Positions 28,548 to 38,418 of a stretch of 64,000 bases of DNA are shown here, piece by piece. Origin of the DNA: Williamsia muralis. GTDB taxonomy: Bacteria > Actinomycetota > Actinomycetes > Mycobacteriales > Mycobacteriaceae. The DNA is taken from the NCBI RefSeq assembly GCF_002735905.1, contig NZ_PEBD01000004.1, positions 496,001 to 560,000 of the forward strand. Direction: 5' to 3'. Made by a program: the position numbers and the translations under genes. Numbering within the stretch: position 1 is the stretch's first letter; each line of letters opens with the position of its first letter. The notes under the pieces are model-generated. The model had not been told where the DNA came from. It saw only the letters and a program-made list of their open reading frames with translations, and did no database searches.

Positions 28548-29462
28548 GTGCTGACAACGGGGTACGAGCTCACCCATCTGGCCGCGCTCGAGGCGGAATC
28601 GGTCTACATCTTTCGAGAGGTCGCCGCGACGGCGCAGCGGCCGGTGCTGTTGTTTTCCGGCGGCAAGGACTCGGTGGTGATGTTCCACGTGGCACGCAAG
28701 GCGTTCTGGCCTGCGCCCGTTCCCTTCCCGCTCATGCATGTGGACACCGGACACAATTTCGACGAGGTCATCGACTACCGGGATCGGGTTGTCGACAAAA
28801 CCGGTGTCCGACTGGTGGTTTCGAGTGTGCAGGACGACATCGACGCCGGTCGGGTGGTGGAGCAGACCGGCCCCGGTGCCAGTCGTAACCGGCTGCAGAC
28901 CACATCGCTGCTACGCGGGATCCGGGAGAACAATTTTGACGCGGTCTTCGGTGGCGCGCGACGCGACGAGGAGAAGGCACGCGCCAAGGAGCGGGTCTTC
29001 AGCTTCCGAGACGAGTTCGGCGCGTGGGATCCACGAGCGCAACGACCCGAATTGTGGAACCTCTACAACGGCCGCCACAACAAAGGGGAGCACATCCGGG
29101 TGTTCCCCCTGAGCAACTGGACCGAGCTCGACATCTGGCAGTACATCGCCGCCGAAGAGATAGAGCTGCCGAGCATCTACTACGCCCATCGGCGCGAAGT
29201 GGTGCCCCGGGACGGGATGCTGCTGGCCAAGACGCCGTACGTGGAACTCGCGCCGGGCGAGACGGTGCACACCGAGCAGGTGCGGTTCCGGACGGTCGGC
29301 GACGCGACGTGCACCGGATGCGTGCTCAGTGACGCCGTCACTGTCGAGCAGGTCATCGATGAAGTGGCCGCCACCAGACTCACCGAACGCGGTGCAACCC
29401 GAGCCGACGACCGAATCTCGGAGTCCGGCATGGAAGATCGCAAGAAAGAAGGATACTTCTGA
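28548..29462 (+). CDS. cysD: Sulfate adenylyltransferase subunit 2 CysD
   Basis: 304 residues, PP-loop ATP pyrophosphatase that makes adenosine 5'-phosphosulfate from ATP and sulfate with the GTPase CysN. The PP-loop LLFSGGKDSVVMFHVA is near residues 34-49. C-terminal family motifs are LSNWTELDIWQYIAAE and RFRTVGDATCTGC. GTG 28548 is chosen because GAGAGGA lies 9 bases upstream and the homologous sequence starts here; a longer open frame extends upstream. The stop overlaps cysNC by one base (TGATG). Confidence 0.94.
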   Translation: MLTTGYELTHLAALEAESVYIFREVAATAQRPVLLFSGGKDSVVMFHVARKAFWPAPVPFPLMHVDTGHNFDEVIDYRDRVVDKTGVRLVVSSVQDDIDAGRVVEQTGPGASRNRLQTTSLLRGIRENNFDAVFGGARRDEEKARAKERVFSFRDEFGAWDPRAQRPELWNLYNGRHNKGEHIRVFPLSNWTELDIWQYIAAEEIELPSIYYAHRREVVPRDGMLLAKTPYVELAPGETVHTEQVRFRTVGDATCTGCVLSDAVTVEQVIDEVAATRLTERGATRADDRISESGMEDRKKEGYF

Positions 29463-31345
29463 TGACCGTCGACCAGGAACTGATCATCGGCGAGCCCGTG
29501 CGGCGCGGACGGAAAGAGTTGCTGCGGTTGGCAACTGCCGGAAGCGTCGACGACGGCAAGTCCACACTGATCGGTCGGCTGCTGTACGACTCGAAGAGCA
29601 TCTTCACCGACCAGATGGAATCGATCGAGCGCACCAGCTCCGAACGCGGCGACGAATACGCCAACCTCGCGCTGCTGACCGATGGCCTTCGCGCAGAGCG
29701 CGAGCAGGGCATCACCATCGACGTGGCGTACCGGTACTTCGCAACACCCAAGCGCAAGTTCATCATCGCCGACACCCCCGGGCATGTGCAGTACACCCGC
29801 AACATGGTGACCGGGGCATCCACCGCCGACGTGGCACTCGTTCTCATCGACGCCCGCAAAGGTGTGCTCGAGCAGACCCGCAGGCACGCCTTCCTGTCGT
29901 CGTTGCTCGGCATCGCGCACATCGTCTTGTGCGTGAACAAGATGGACCTGGTGGATTGGTCGGAAGAACGATTCACCGAGATCAAGGACGAGTTCAGCGC
30001 ATTTGCCAGCAAACTCAACGTGACCGACCTCAGCTTCATCCCGGTGTCGGCGCTGCTCGGCGACAACGTGGTCGACCCGTCGGTGCACATGCCCTGGTAC
30101 CGGGGTACCTCGCTGCTCGGACACCTCGAGGACGTCCACATCGCCTCGGACCGCAACTTCATCGACGCCCGGTTGCCGGTGCAGTATGTGATCCGCCCCC
30201 AGGTCAGTGACGGATCGGACCATCGCAGCTACGCAGGAACCATCGCCAGCGGAACGTTCAAGCCCGGCGACGAAGTGGTGGTGCTGCCCAGCGGGTTCAG
30301 CACCACCGTGGCCGAAATATGGGGACCCGGCGGCAGCAAGCTCGACGAGGCATTCGCGCCGATGGCCGTGTCCGTCTCGCTCGCCGACGAGATCGACATC
30401 ACCCGCGGAGAGATGCTCGCCCGTCCCAACAATCGACCGTACGTCGGCCGTGACATCGATGCGATGGTGTGCTGGTTCTCCGAGGACACCGAGTTGAAGC
30501 CGGGCAACCGCTACACCATCCAGAGCTCGACCCGCGAGTCGAAGGCGGTGATCGGCGACCTCACCTATCGGCTCGACGTCAACTCCCTCCATCGTGAAGA
30601 GGGGCCACAGGAGTTGCGGCTCAACGAGATCGGGCGCGTCCGTCTTCGCACCCAGCAACCCATGATGTTCGACTCGTACCGCCAGCATCGCTTCACGGGT
30701 AGCTTCATCTTGATGGACGAGGCGACGAACAAGACCGTCGGCGCCGGGATGATCAACGGGCCGGTCAGCAATGACTCCCACGTGGTCTGGCACAGCTCGT
30801 CGGTGACCAGGGAGCAGCGCTCCCATCGTGGGGCGACCATCTGGTTGACCGGACTGTCCGGTTCCGGCAAGTCGTCGATCGCATCGGAACTGGAACGATC
30901 GATGGTGGCCGAAGGCCGTCCGGCTTACCTGATGGACGGTGACAACCTCCGCCATGGGCTGAACTCCGATCTCGGGTTCGGAGACGACGATCGCCGGGAG
31001 AACATCCGGCGCACCGCCGAGGTCGCAGCACTCTTCGCGGACTCGGGTGCGGTTGCGATCGTTTCGCTGATCAGCCCCTTCGCCGCCGAACGCGAGCGGG
31101 CTCGGGAAGTCCATGCCGAGCGCGGCCTGCCCTTCTTCGAGGTGTTCGTCGACACGCCGCTCGAGGTGTGCGAGGAACGCGACCCGAAGGGGCTGTACGC
31201 GAAGGCACGTCGCGGCGAGGTCGCGCACTTCACGGGCATCAGTTCGCCCTACGAGCGACCGGAAGCGGCCGACGTCGTGATCACCCCCGGTGACGGTGCG
31301 CCTGCCGACGTCGCGGAGGCCATTCGCCGTAACCTGGGCGTGTGA
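29462..31345 (+). CDS. cysNC: Bifunctional CysN-CysC (ATP sulfurylase GTPase + APS kinase)
   Basis: 627 residues. GTPase domain: G1 GSVDDGKST at 27-35, G3 ADTPGHVQY, G4 NKMDLVDW. Beta-barrel EF-Tu-like domains follow to about residue 440. The C-terminal APS kinase has Walker A GLSGSGKSS near 463 and the NLRHGLNSDLGF PAPS/APS motif. The fusion makes PAPS directly, for sulfotransferases and for cysteine synthesis. It is coupled to cysD and overlaps cysQ by 4 bases (GTGA). Confidence 0.95.
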   Translation: MTVDQELIIGEPVRRGRKELLRLATAGSVDDGKSTLIGRLLYDSKSIFTDQMESIERTSSERGDEYANLALLTDGLRAEREQGITIDVAYRYFATPKRKFIIADTPGHVQYTRNMVTGASTADVALVLIDARKGVLEQTRRHAFLSSLLGIAHIVLCVNKMDLVDWSEERFTEIKDEFSAFASKLNVTDLSFIPVSALLGDNVVDPSVHMPWYRGTSLLGHLEDVHIASDRNFIDARLPVQYVIRPQVSDGSDHRSYAGTIASGTFKPGDEVVVLPSGFSTTVAEIWGPGGSKLDEAFAPMAVSVSLADEIDITRGEMLARPNNRPYVGRDIDAMVCWFSEDTELKPGNRYTIQSSTRESKAVIGDLTYRLDVNSLHREEGPQELRLNEIGRVRLRTQQPMMFDSYRQHRFTGSFILMDEATNKTVGAGMINGPVSNDSHVVWHSSSVTREQRSHRGATIWLTGLSGSGKSSIASELERSMVAEGRPAYLMDGDNLRHGLNSDLGFGDDDRRENIRRTAEVAALFADSGAVAIVSLISPFAAERERAREVHAERGLPFFEVFVDTPLEVCEERDPKGLYAKARRGEVAHFTGISSPYERPEAADVVITPGDGAPADVAEAIRRNLGV

Positions 31346-32112
31346 CTGTGACCTCATCCGATGCAGAGCTCGCCGGTCGTCTTGCCACCGAGGCCGGGAG
31401 TCTGCTGGTCGAACTCCGATCAGACCCATCCCTGAACGGCAAAGAACTCGGCAAGGCCGGTGATCTGCGCTCGAACGAGTTCCTGCTCGAAGCGCTCGCA
31501 CGCGAACGGCCGGGCGACTCTGTGTTGTCCGAGGAATCGGCCGACGATCTGTCCCGGCTCGACGCCGACCGCGTGTGGATCGTGGACCCCGTGGACGGCA
31601 CGAAAGAATACGGTCTGGACGACCACACCGATTGGGCTGTGCACGTTGCACTGTGGGAAAAGGGGTTGGGGCTGACGGTCGGCGCGGTCTCGCTGCCGGG
31701 GCTCGGCGTCACCTACGTCAACGATGGGACGCCGGTCCCACCCACCACCGGTCTGGCGAGAACACCGCGGGGCGACAAGCCGCGGGTGGTCATCAGCGGC
31801 TCACGGCCTCCGGCTTTCGCCGAGTCGGTCGCCACGGCCATCGGTGGTGAGCTGCTCCCGATGGGATCGGCAGGCGCCAAGGCGATGGCAGTGGTTCGGG
31901 GTGAAGCCGACGCGTATGTGCACGCCGGTGGACAGTACGAGTGGGACTCGGCCGCGCCGGTGGCTGTGGCGAAGTCACAAGGGTTGTGGTGCAGTCGAAT
32001 CGACGGGCTGTCGCTGGAGTACAACCAGCGCGACGTCTATCTACCCGATCTTGTCATCTGCAGGCCTGAACTCGCCGAGTCGATCCTGAACGTGACCCGA
32101 GCTGCCGGCTGA
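31342..32112 (+). CDS. cysQ: 3'(2'),5'-bisphosphate nucleotidase CysQ
   Basis: 256 residues, inositol-monophosphatase superfamily. Metal-site motifs are seen: LSEESADD around residue 56-63, and WIVDPVDGTKEYGLDD (the DPxDGT signature) near residues 73-88. WDSAAPVAVAKSQG follows later. It removes 3'-phosphoadenosine phosphate formed when PAPS is used, completing the cysD-cysNC-cysQ sulfate-activation operon. The GTG start overlaps the cysNC stop. Confidence 0.92.
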   Translation: MTVTSSDAELAGRLATEAGSLLVELRSDPSLNGKELGKAGDLRSNEFLLEALARERPGDSVLSEESADDLSRLDADRVWIVDPVDGTKEYGLDDHTDWAVHVALWEKGLGLTVGAVSLPGLGVTYVNDGTPVPPTTGLARTPRGDKPRVVISGSRPPAFAESVATAIGGELLPMGSAGAKAMAVVRGEADAYVHAGGQYEWDSAAPVAVAKSQGLWCSRIDGLSLEYNQRDVYLPDLVICRPELAESILNVTRAAG

Positions 32113-32132
32113 GGGTTCGCGGGGCCGGCCTA

Positions 32133-33962
32133 TCAGACCCGACCTGGTCCGCCCCGCAATCCGCCGAGCACACCGGCCAATGCGGCCTGCATGTCCGAGG
32201 CCTCGATGCGCATGAGTGCGTCGTCGTCGAGGTCGGCCAGTTCGATGGTGCCGCTTGTCAGACGGTGTTCGCGTTCTTCCTCGGCGCTCTCGACCACGTT
32301 GCGGACGAAGCGCCCGTTGCCCGCGAGGTCGATCATGCGACGCTCACGGCCGAACTCGTCGAGCTCGACCTGATGACACAGGGGAGCGCACGCCATCTCG
32401 AGCTCACGGAGCGCTTCCGCTGACAACAACGAATCACGTTTGCGGGCAAGTAGATCTGCGATCTGGGCGAGTTCGGTGGGACTGTAGGAGTCGAATCTGA
32501 TGCGCTTGGAGAATCGTGACGACATTCCCTCGTTCGCGGCGAGTAGCCGGTCGATCTCTGCGTCATAGCCTGCGATGATCACCACCAGCCGGTCGCGGTC
32601 GTCTTCCATCCGCGCGAGCAAGGTGTCGACGGCTTCGCGACCGAACGCGTCGCCGCCGGAGAGGCCACTCTGCACCAGCGTGTAGGCCTCATCGATGAAC
32701 AGCACCCCGTCCATCGCACGATCGATCACCTCCGATGTCTTGATGGCCGTGCTACCGAGGTGTTCGCCCACCAGGTCACGACGTGAGACCTGCACCACTG
32801 CATCGGTTTTGATGAGACCGAGCCCGCAATAGATCTTGGCGACGATGCGCGAGATGGTGGTTTTGCCGGTGCCGGGTGGACCGGTGAATGCCAGGTGCAG
32901 ACTGCGTGGGCCGGTCGCGAGACCCTTGTCCGAGCGGATCTTCGCCAGGGTGGCTGCCGACTGCAGCTTGGTCACCTGGCTCTTGACCGATTCGAGGCCG
33001 ATCTGCTCGGCGAGTTCGGCCTGTGCCGCCGCGAGCAGACTTCCCTCGGAGTCGTCCGGAGCAGACGTCGTGGCCGCGGCCGTCTCTGCTGCAGTGGCCG
33101 GGTCCCAGCGGTCGCTACGAGAGTCGATCATCTCGGCGGTGGTGATCACCAACCGAAAACGCTGATCCGAGAGGGCCTTGGAGTTGGCCGCGAACGAGGG
33201 GTCACGGGAATACACGGCCTCGAACCGTTCGCGAGCCGGCGCCTCCATGCCCTGTTCGCGCAGGGCCAGCCCGTGGGTGAACATCGCCGCCGTCGCCGCG
33301 GCGGGGATCGGCCCATTCGCCGCGGCTTCGAGTCGCCGTACACCTTCGGTGAACAGGCCCATCTGAACGCACGCCGATCCGGCCATCAGGTCGGCGCCGG
33401 CGTTCATGTACTCGTCCGTCCACGTGGTCGACGGAGCCAGTGCGGTGAGCACGTCTGTCCAGCGCTGGGTGCGGAAGTGCAGGCTGGCCCGTAGGTAGTC
33501 CACGATCGGTGGCCGGCCCCGGCCGGCGCATTCGTCGGCCGCCTCGTCGAGGGCATCCTCGGCTCCCTGATAGTCGGCGCCGGCGATCAGCGTGGCCGCG
33601 TACGCCACGATGGCCTCGGTCCGGTCGGCCAGCGGGTAGTCGATGTACAGGCCGGTGGAGAAGCGGCCGGACAACGTTCGCGGCGGAAGCCCCAGCCGAC
33701 GCTGCTCGGCGCCGATCGTCGCCCGGCAGCGGTACAGCTGGAGCACCACGGAGGCAGAGTTGTCCCCGGACGCCACCCGCCCCAGCCACGCGTCGGCCAT
33801 CATGGGCGCCCACTCGGTGGCCCGGGTGAAGGCGAGCGCGGCCTTGGCCGGATCGGCCGGATACTGCTCGCCGTCGATCGGTATCCCCGACGACCGGACC
33901 GCGAAGTCGAACAACTGGCGTGCCTTGGCGGCAGACGAGCGCGACTGCCCTGTGTCGATCAT
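32133..33962 (-). CDS. eccA: Orphan EccA-like AAA+ ATPase (type VII secretion family)
   Basis: 609 residues. The N-terminal ~280 residues are TPR-like helical repeats as in EccA of ESX systems. The C-terminal CbxX/CfqX-type AAA+ module has Walker A FTGPPGTGKTT near residue 375, Walker B VLFIDEAYTLV near residue 437, and arginine-rich RNVVESAEEEREHRLTSG near the end. The linker AEQIGLESVKSQVTKLQ is very EccA-like. No other ESX gene (EsxA/B, EccB-E, PE/PPE) is near; neighbours are cysQ (convergent) and purL (divergent). It may serve an ESX system encoded elsewhere. Confidence 0.85.
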   Translation of the reverse strand: MIDTGQSRSSAAKARQLFDFAVRSSGIPIDGEQYPADPAKAALAFTRATEWAPMMADAWLGRVASGDNSASVVLQLYRCRATIGAEQRRLGLPPRTLSGRFSTGLYIDYPLADRTEAIVAYAATLIAGADYQGAEDALDEAADECAGRGRPPIVDYLRASLHFRTQRWTDVLTALAPSTTWTDEYMNAGADLMAGSACVQMGLFTEGVRRLEAAANGPIPAAATAAMFTHGLALREQGMEAPARERFEAVYSRDPSFAANSKALSDQRFRLVITTAEMIDSRSDRWDPATAAETAAATTSAPDDSEGSLLAAAQAELAEQIGLESVKSQVTKLQSAATLAKIRSDKGLATGPRSLHLAFTGPPGTGKTTISRIVAKIYCGLGLIKTDAVVQVSRRDLVGEHLGSTAIKTSEVIDRAMDGVLFIDEAYTLVQSGLSGGDAFGREAVDTLLARMEDDRDRLVVIIAGYDAEIDRLLAANEGMSSRFSKRIRFDSYSPTELAQIADLLARKRDSLLSAEALRELEMACAPLCHQVELDEFGRERRMIDLAGNGRFVRNVVESAEEEREHRLTSGTIELADLDDDALMRIEASDMQAALAGVLGGLRGGPGRV

Positions 33963-34126
33963 GGTCGTTTTCCCCTGTGTACCGACCAGCCGAACGACGA
34001 ATCAGCTGGTCTGGCCCCCCGCGCACAGTTCCCACTCCCGCTGCGCTGCCCGAGACATTACCGCCCCGACATCGCCGCGAGTGGACGAGATCACCCCGCC
34101 CGCTGGGCTCCGCCTAGACTGTCACC

Positions 34127-36406
34127 GTGAGTGCAGACGTAGATACCGTTTCCGTCGCCGCCGATACCCCCGACCAGCCCCAGCCATTCCGTGAGCTGGG
34201 CCTCAAGGACGACGAGTATCAGCGGATCCGTGAGATCTTGGGCCGCCGACCGACCGCCGCCGAACTGGCCATGTATTCGGTGATGTGGTCCGAGCACTGC
34301 TCGTACAAATCATCCAAGGTGCATCTGAAGTATTTCGGCGAAACCACGACCGACGAGATGCGGTCCTCCATGCTCGCCGGTATCGGGGAGAACGCCGGTG
34401 TGGTCGACATCGGTGACGGCTGGGCGGTCACCTTCAAGGTGGAATCGCACAACCATCCGTCGTATGTCGAGCCGTACCAGGGCGCGGCCACCGGGGTCGG
34501 CGGCATCGTCCGCGACATCATGGCCATGGGTGCACGCCCGATCGCGGTCATGGACCAGCTGCGGTTCGGAGCCGCCGACGCACCGGACACCCGGCGGGTG
34601 GTCGACGGCGTGGTGCGTGGTGTCGGCGGCTACGGCAACTCCCTGGGTCTGCCGAACATCGGCGGTGAGACGGTGTTCGACGCGTCGTACGCCGGGAACC
34701 CGTTGGTGAATGCGCTCTGCGCGGGCGTCATGCGGGTCGAGGATCTGCACCTGGCCTTCGCCTCCGGAGCGGGCAACAAGATCATCCTGTTCGGCGCCCG
34801 CACCGGTCTCGACGGGATCGGCGGTGTGTCGGTACTCGCGTCGGAAACCTTCGACGACAGTGGCGGTGGCCGCCCGAAGAAGCTGCCCGCTGTGCAGGTC
34901 GGCGATCCGTTCACCGAGAAGGTGCTCATCGAGTGCTGCCTGGATCTGTACAAGGCCGGCATCGTCATCGGCATCCAAGACCTCGGTGGTGCCGGATTGT
35001 CTTGTGCGACCTCCGAATTGGCTGCTGCCGGTGACGGTGGCATGCGCATCGAGCTGGAGAAGGTCCCGATGAGGGCCACCGGGATGACCCCGGCCGAGGT
35101 GCTCTCGAGCGAGTCGCAGGAACGCATGTGTGCCGTGGTGGCGCCGGAGAACGTCGACGCGTTCATGGAGGTCTGCGCCAAGTGGGACGTGCTGGCGACG
35201 GTCATCGGCGAGGTCACCGACGGTGAGCACCTCGAGATCACCTGGCACGGCGCGACCGTTGTCGACGTACCACCGCGCACGGTGGCGCACGAAGGTCCGG
35301 TGTACAACCGCCCGCTCGCCCGGCCGGACTGGCAGGACGACGTGATCGCTAACACAACAAAGGATCTGACGCGTCCGGCAACCGCCGACGAACTGCGCTC
35401 GACCCTGCTGCAGATGATCTCCTCGCCTGCCTTGTGCAGCCGCCGCTTCATCACCGAGCAGTACGACCGCTACGTCCGGGGCAACACTGTCCTGGCCGAA
35501 CATGCGGACTCGGGGATGATCCGGATCGACGAGTCGTCGGGCCGCGGAATCGCGCTGTCCACCGACGCGTCGGGTCGCTACACCTACCTCGACCCCTATC
35601 GCGGCGCGCAGCTCGCGTTGGCCGAGGCCTACCGCAACGTCGCCGTCAGCGGCGCGAGCCCGAAGGCCGTCACCAACTGCCTGAACTTCGGGTCGCCCGA
35701 GGATCCGGCCGTGATGTGGCAGTTCCAGCAGGCCGTGCGCGGATTGGCTGACGGCTGTGCACAATTGGGTATCCCGGTCACCGGCGGAAACGTGAGTTTC
35801 TACAACCAGACCGGCGCAACGCCCATCCTGCCGACGCCGGTCGTCGGGGTACTCGGTGTCATCGACGACGTGCGTCGTCGCACCCCGACCGGCTTCGGTA
35901 CCGAGCCGGGGGAGACGTTGATCCTGCTCGGCGAGACCCACGACGAGTTCGACGGGTCGATCTGGTCGCAGGTGGTGCACGACCACCTCGGTGGCACGCC
36001 GCCCGCTGTCGACCTCGAGCGCGAGCGTCTGCTGGCTGACATCCTCACTGCGGCATCTCGCGATGGCCTGGTGTCGGCTGCGCACGACCTGTCCGAGGGT
36101 GGCCTTGCGCAGGCCGTCGTAGAGGGCGCACTCGCGGGCGAAACCGGTTGCCGGATCTTGCTGCCCGAAGGCGCTGACCCGTTCGAATGGCTGTTCTCCG
36201 AGTCGTCGGGCCGCGTGCTCGTCGCGGTGCCGCGTACCGAGGAGACCCGGTTCACCGGCATGCTCGACGCTCGGCAGATGCCGTGGACCCGCATCGGCGT
36301 GGTGGATCAGGGCAGCGATTCGGTCGAGATCCAGGATCAGTTCTCGATTCCTCTCGCCGAACTGCGCGAGACGTTCGAAGCGACACTTCCAGCCCTCTTC
36401 GCCTAG
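34127..36406 (+). CDS. purL: Phosphoribosylformylglycinamidine synthase subunit PurL
   Basis: 759 residues, the usual length of the small, three-subunit-type PurL of Actinobacteria. It converts FGAR to FGAM with PurQ and PurS, neither of which is in the window. Motifs: ATP/substrate segment [14 protein letters not shown] near residue 63, [24 protein letters not shown]-type FGAR-binding region near residue 103, and the repeated domain with [17 protein letters not shown] start. It lies alone between the eccA-like gene and the marR-MFS pair. Confidence 0.95.
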   Translation: MSADVDTVSVAADTPDQPQPFRELGLKDDEYQRIREILGRRPTAAELAMYSVMWSEHCSYKSSKVHLKYFGETTTDEMRSSMLAGIGENAGVVDIGDGWAVTFKVESHNHPSYVEPYQGAATGVGGIVRDIMAMGARPIAVMDQLRFGAADAPDTRRVVDGVVRGVGGYGNSLGLPNIGGETVFDASYAGNPLVNALCAGVMRVEDLHLAFASGAGNKIILFGARTGLDGIGGVSVLASETFDDSGGGRPKKLPAVQVGDPFTEKVLIECCLDLYKAGIVIGIQDLGGAGLSCATSELAAAGDGGMRIELEKVPMRATGMTPAEVLSSESQERMCAVVAPENVDAFMEVCAKWDVLATVIGEVTDGEHLEITWHGATVVDVPPRTVAHEGPVYNRPLARPDWQDDVIANTTKDLTRPATADELRSTLLQMISSPALCSRRFITEQYDRYVRGNTVLAEHADSGMIRIDESSGRGIALSTDASGRYTYLDPYRGAQLALAEAYRNVAVSGASPKAVTNCLNFGSPEDPAVMWQFQQAVRGLADGCAQLGIPVTGGNVSFYNQTGATPILPTPVVGVLGVIDDVRRRTPTGFGTEPGETLILLGETHDEFDGSIWSQVVHDHLGGTPPAVDLERERLLADILTAASRDGLVSAAHDLSEGGLAQAVVEGALAGETGCRILLPEGADPFEWLFSESSGRVLVAVPRTEETRFTGMLDARQMPWTRIGVVDQGSDSVEIQDQFSIPLAELRETFEATLPALFA

Positions 36407-36411
36407 CCCGG

Positions 36412-36468
36412 TTTTGGTGGGTTCTGGCGGCCGCGACCTGCGGTTTCGGTCACCTTAACCCACCAAAA
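36412..36468. repeat. Palindromic element, copy 1 (after purL)
   Basis: Perfect 12-bp inverted repeat TTTTGGTGGGTT / AACCCACCAAAA separated by 33 bases. The 51-bp core (36415-36465) aligns without gaps to the core of a second copy at 38306-38356; by eye, 23 of 33 spacer positions and all arm positions match. It starts 6 bases after purL and could also act as a terminator, though there is no T-tract beyond the arm. Confidence 0.65.
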
Positions 36469-36527
36469 TGAGGACTGGGGAGGCGTTTCTCTTGATAGTT
36501 CGAGGTCCTAAGTATTACCCTTGCTAA

Positions 36528-37004
36528 GTGTTCGAGATCGATCTGATTGACCTGGCCGACGCCATTCGTCCAACGATGGCGCGGGTCTACTTGACTATCC
36601 GACGGCGGTCGCCGTTCGGTGAGTACACCGCCGCGCAGGGCTCGACGCTGGCCACTCTGGCGGAGCACGGACCCATGCGGATGGGCGAGTTGGCCCGCCG
36701 CGAGGGCGTGCGGATGCCGACCGTGACAGCCGCCGTCGACGTGCTGGTCGGTCACGGGCTGCTGCGTCGCGACCCCGATCCCGATGACCGACGGGCCGTG
36801 CAGGTGAGCATCACCGACGACGGGCGTCGCGAGATGGCGCAGCTACAGTCGGCGCGCAATGAGGTGCTCGCCCGAGCGATGGCGGGCATGACCGATGACG
36901 AATTGCGAGCCCTCCGAGCCGCTGTCCCTGCGTTGAGGTCGCTGCGCGCACAACTGGAGACGCTCGATGAGTCGAGTGCTCTCACCACATCAGACAAGGA
37001 GTGA
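36528..37004 (+). CDS. MarR-family regulator of the downstream MFS pump
   Basis: 158 residues. The MarR winged helix is at about residues 45-105 (MRMGELARREGVRMPTVTAAVDVLVGHGLLRRDPDPDDRRAVQVSITDDG, given by its parts). The GTG start is preceded by two CTAAGT direct copies (36509 and 36523) that could be part of an operator. Its stop lies 2 bases before the MFS ATG. Classic regulator-pump pair. Confidence 0.87.
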   Translation: MFEIDLIDLADAIRPTMARVYLTIRRRSPFGEYTAAQGSTLATLAEHGPMRMGELARREGVRMPTVTAAVDVLVGHGLLRRDPDPDDRRAVQVSITDDGRREMAQLQSARNEVLARAMAGMTDDELRALRAAVPALRSLRAQLETLDESSALTTSDKE

Positions 37005-37006
37005 AT

Positions 37007-38284
37007 ATGACGACCCAACAAGCCGATCCGCCACATGCCGCTGACCATCCGGGTTTCTTGGATGCGGTCCGCGGGCAGCCGGTTGCGGTGTGGGCGACGG
37101 CATTCGCCGCCGTCATCGCCTTCATGGGTATCGGTCTCGTAGACCCGATCCTGCCCGAGATCGCCAAGCAACTCGATGCCGGCGCCGACCAGGTGACTTT
37201 GTTGTTCGCGGTGTACATGGGTGTGCAGGTGTTCGCGATGCTCATCACCGGATACAGCTCGTACCGTTTCGGCCCCAAACGCACACTCATCGCCGGACTC
37301 GCGTTCATCGTTGTCGCAGCGGGTGTTTCGGCAACCGCCAATGGCATCGGCGAGCTGATCGCCCTGCGGGTGGCGTGGGGGTTGGGCAACGCCCTGTTCA
37401 TGGCGACAGCACTCGCCTTCATCGTGGGATCGGCCCGCGGCGGACAACACGGTGCGATCCTGCTCTATGAGGCAGCCCTCGGGCTGGGGCTTGCCGTCGG
37501 GCCGCTGCTCGGTGCGATCCTCGGCGAATGGACGTGGCGCGCCCCCTTTGCGGGTACAGCGGTGCTCATGGCGATCGGCGCCTTGCTCTGCGCGATGAAG
37601 CTGTCGAAGGATGGTCCGGCCACAGCGCGTCCCAAGGTGGGTATCGCAGATCCGTTGCGCGCGTTACGAAATCGTAGGCTCCTGGTGACAGGCATCGGCT
37701 CGGCGTTCTATACGGCCGGATTCTTCACCGTGATCGCCTGGGCGCCGATCGTTCTGGACATGCGACCGATCTTCCTGGGGCTGGTGTTTGTCGGATGGGG
37801 CCTCTGCGTCGCGCTCAGCGGCGTGACGCTCGCGCCCCGGGTGGTCGAGGTCCTCGGCGAACGGCTCGGCGTGATCACTGCTGTTGGTGTCTTCGGCGTG
37901 GTGATGGCTGTTGCGGCCATCGGAACGGCCGGTGACCTCAAGCCGTTGGTGATGGCCGCGATCATCGTCTCGGGGATCCCGTCCGGTGTGCTGAACACTG
38001 CGCTGACCGGGATGGCGATGGCGGCGGGAACCGGTCCGCGTTCGGTGTCGAGTGCCGGATACAACTTCTTGCGCTGGATGGGGGCGGCCGTGTCGGCGCT
38101 CCTGGTAGCTCATCTCGCGGAGTGGTTCGGCACCAATGCAGCCCCCTACTGGTTCGCCGTGGGCTACTGCGTGATCGCGGTCGCCGCGATCGCAGTGGTG
38201 GGAACGCAATCGGAGCCGGAGCCCGCCGCCGACACCGAGCGCCGTCTCGAAGAAGCCGCGCTGGTGGGCGCCGAAGAGATGTAG
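37007..38284 (+). CDS. MFS transporter paired with MarR regulator
   Basis: 425 residues with about 12 predicted membrane helices. Motif A region is TGYSSYRFGPKRTLIAGL near residue 80, i.e. a degenerate form. Gly-rich helix 5 reads EAALGLGLAVGPLLGAILGEW. AAGGAG lies 5-6 bases before ATG 37007; an in-frame GTG at 37001 is less well placed. Efflux of a toxic or aromatic compound is the usual role of such a pair; the substrate is unknown. Confidence 0.85.
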   Translation: MTTQQADPPHAADHPGFLDAVRGQPVAVWATAFAAVIAFMGIGLVDPILPEIAKQLDAGADQVTLLFAVYMGVQVFAMLITGYSSYRFGPKRTLIAGLAFIVVAAGVSATANGIGELIALRVAWGLGNALFMATALAFIVGSARGGQHGAILLYEAALGLGLAVGPLLGAILGEWTWRAPFAGTAVLMAIGALLCAMKLSKDGPATARPKVGIADPLRALRNRRLLVTGIGSAFYTAGFFTVIAWAPIVLDMRPIFLGLVFVGWGLCVALSGVTLAPRVVEVLGERLGVITAVGVFGVVMAVAAIGTAGDLKPLVMAAIIVSGIPSGVLNTALTGMAMAAGTGPRSVSSAGYNFLRWMGAAVSALLVAHLAEWFGTNAAPYWFAVGYCVIAVAAIAVVGTQSEPEPAADTERRLEEAALVGAEEM

Positions 38285-38294
38285 TCGTCTTCCA

Positions 38295-38368
38295 CCACCC
38301 GAAAATGGTGGGTTGCGGCGACGGCGACCAGCAGGTTTGCTCACCCAAACCCACCACTTTCGGGGTGG
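38295..38368. repeat. Palindromic element, copy 2 (after the MFS gene)
   Basis: Nested inverted repeat with outer arms CCACCCGAAA / TTTCGGGGTGG (imperfect) and inner arms TGGTGGGTT (38306) / AACCCACCA (38348) around a 33-base spacer. The inner 51 bp is related to copy 1 after purL. The two copies bracket the marR-MFS pair. The KstR-like operator of the next gene begins 14 bases further on. Confidence 0.65.
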
Positions 38369-38381
38369 GCGGGGTCTAGGG

Positions 38382-38395
38382 TGAAACGTGTTCTA
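38382..38395. promoter_or_regulatory. KstR-like operator before the DapB-like gene
   Basis: TGAAACGTGTTCTA has the AACnnGTT core and fits TNNAACNNGTTNNA. It lies 23 bases before the GTG at 38419. Confidence 0.7.
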
Positions 38396-38418
38396 GTTTC
38401 TGTCCTGGAGGTCATGAA

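Noticed and set aside
29180-31651. Very long open frame antisense to cysNC (over 800 codons)
   Set aside because: High-GC codon bias leaves antisense frames open. cysNC has full motif support, and the antisense translation shows no domain.
32895-33494. Rightward frames antisense to the eccA-like gene
   Set aside because: No ribosome site or domain; shadow of the leftward gene.
36492-36518. TTGATA / TATTAC promoter for the marR-type gene
   Set aside because: Spacing is only 15 bases and the leader would be very short; not strong enough to list.
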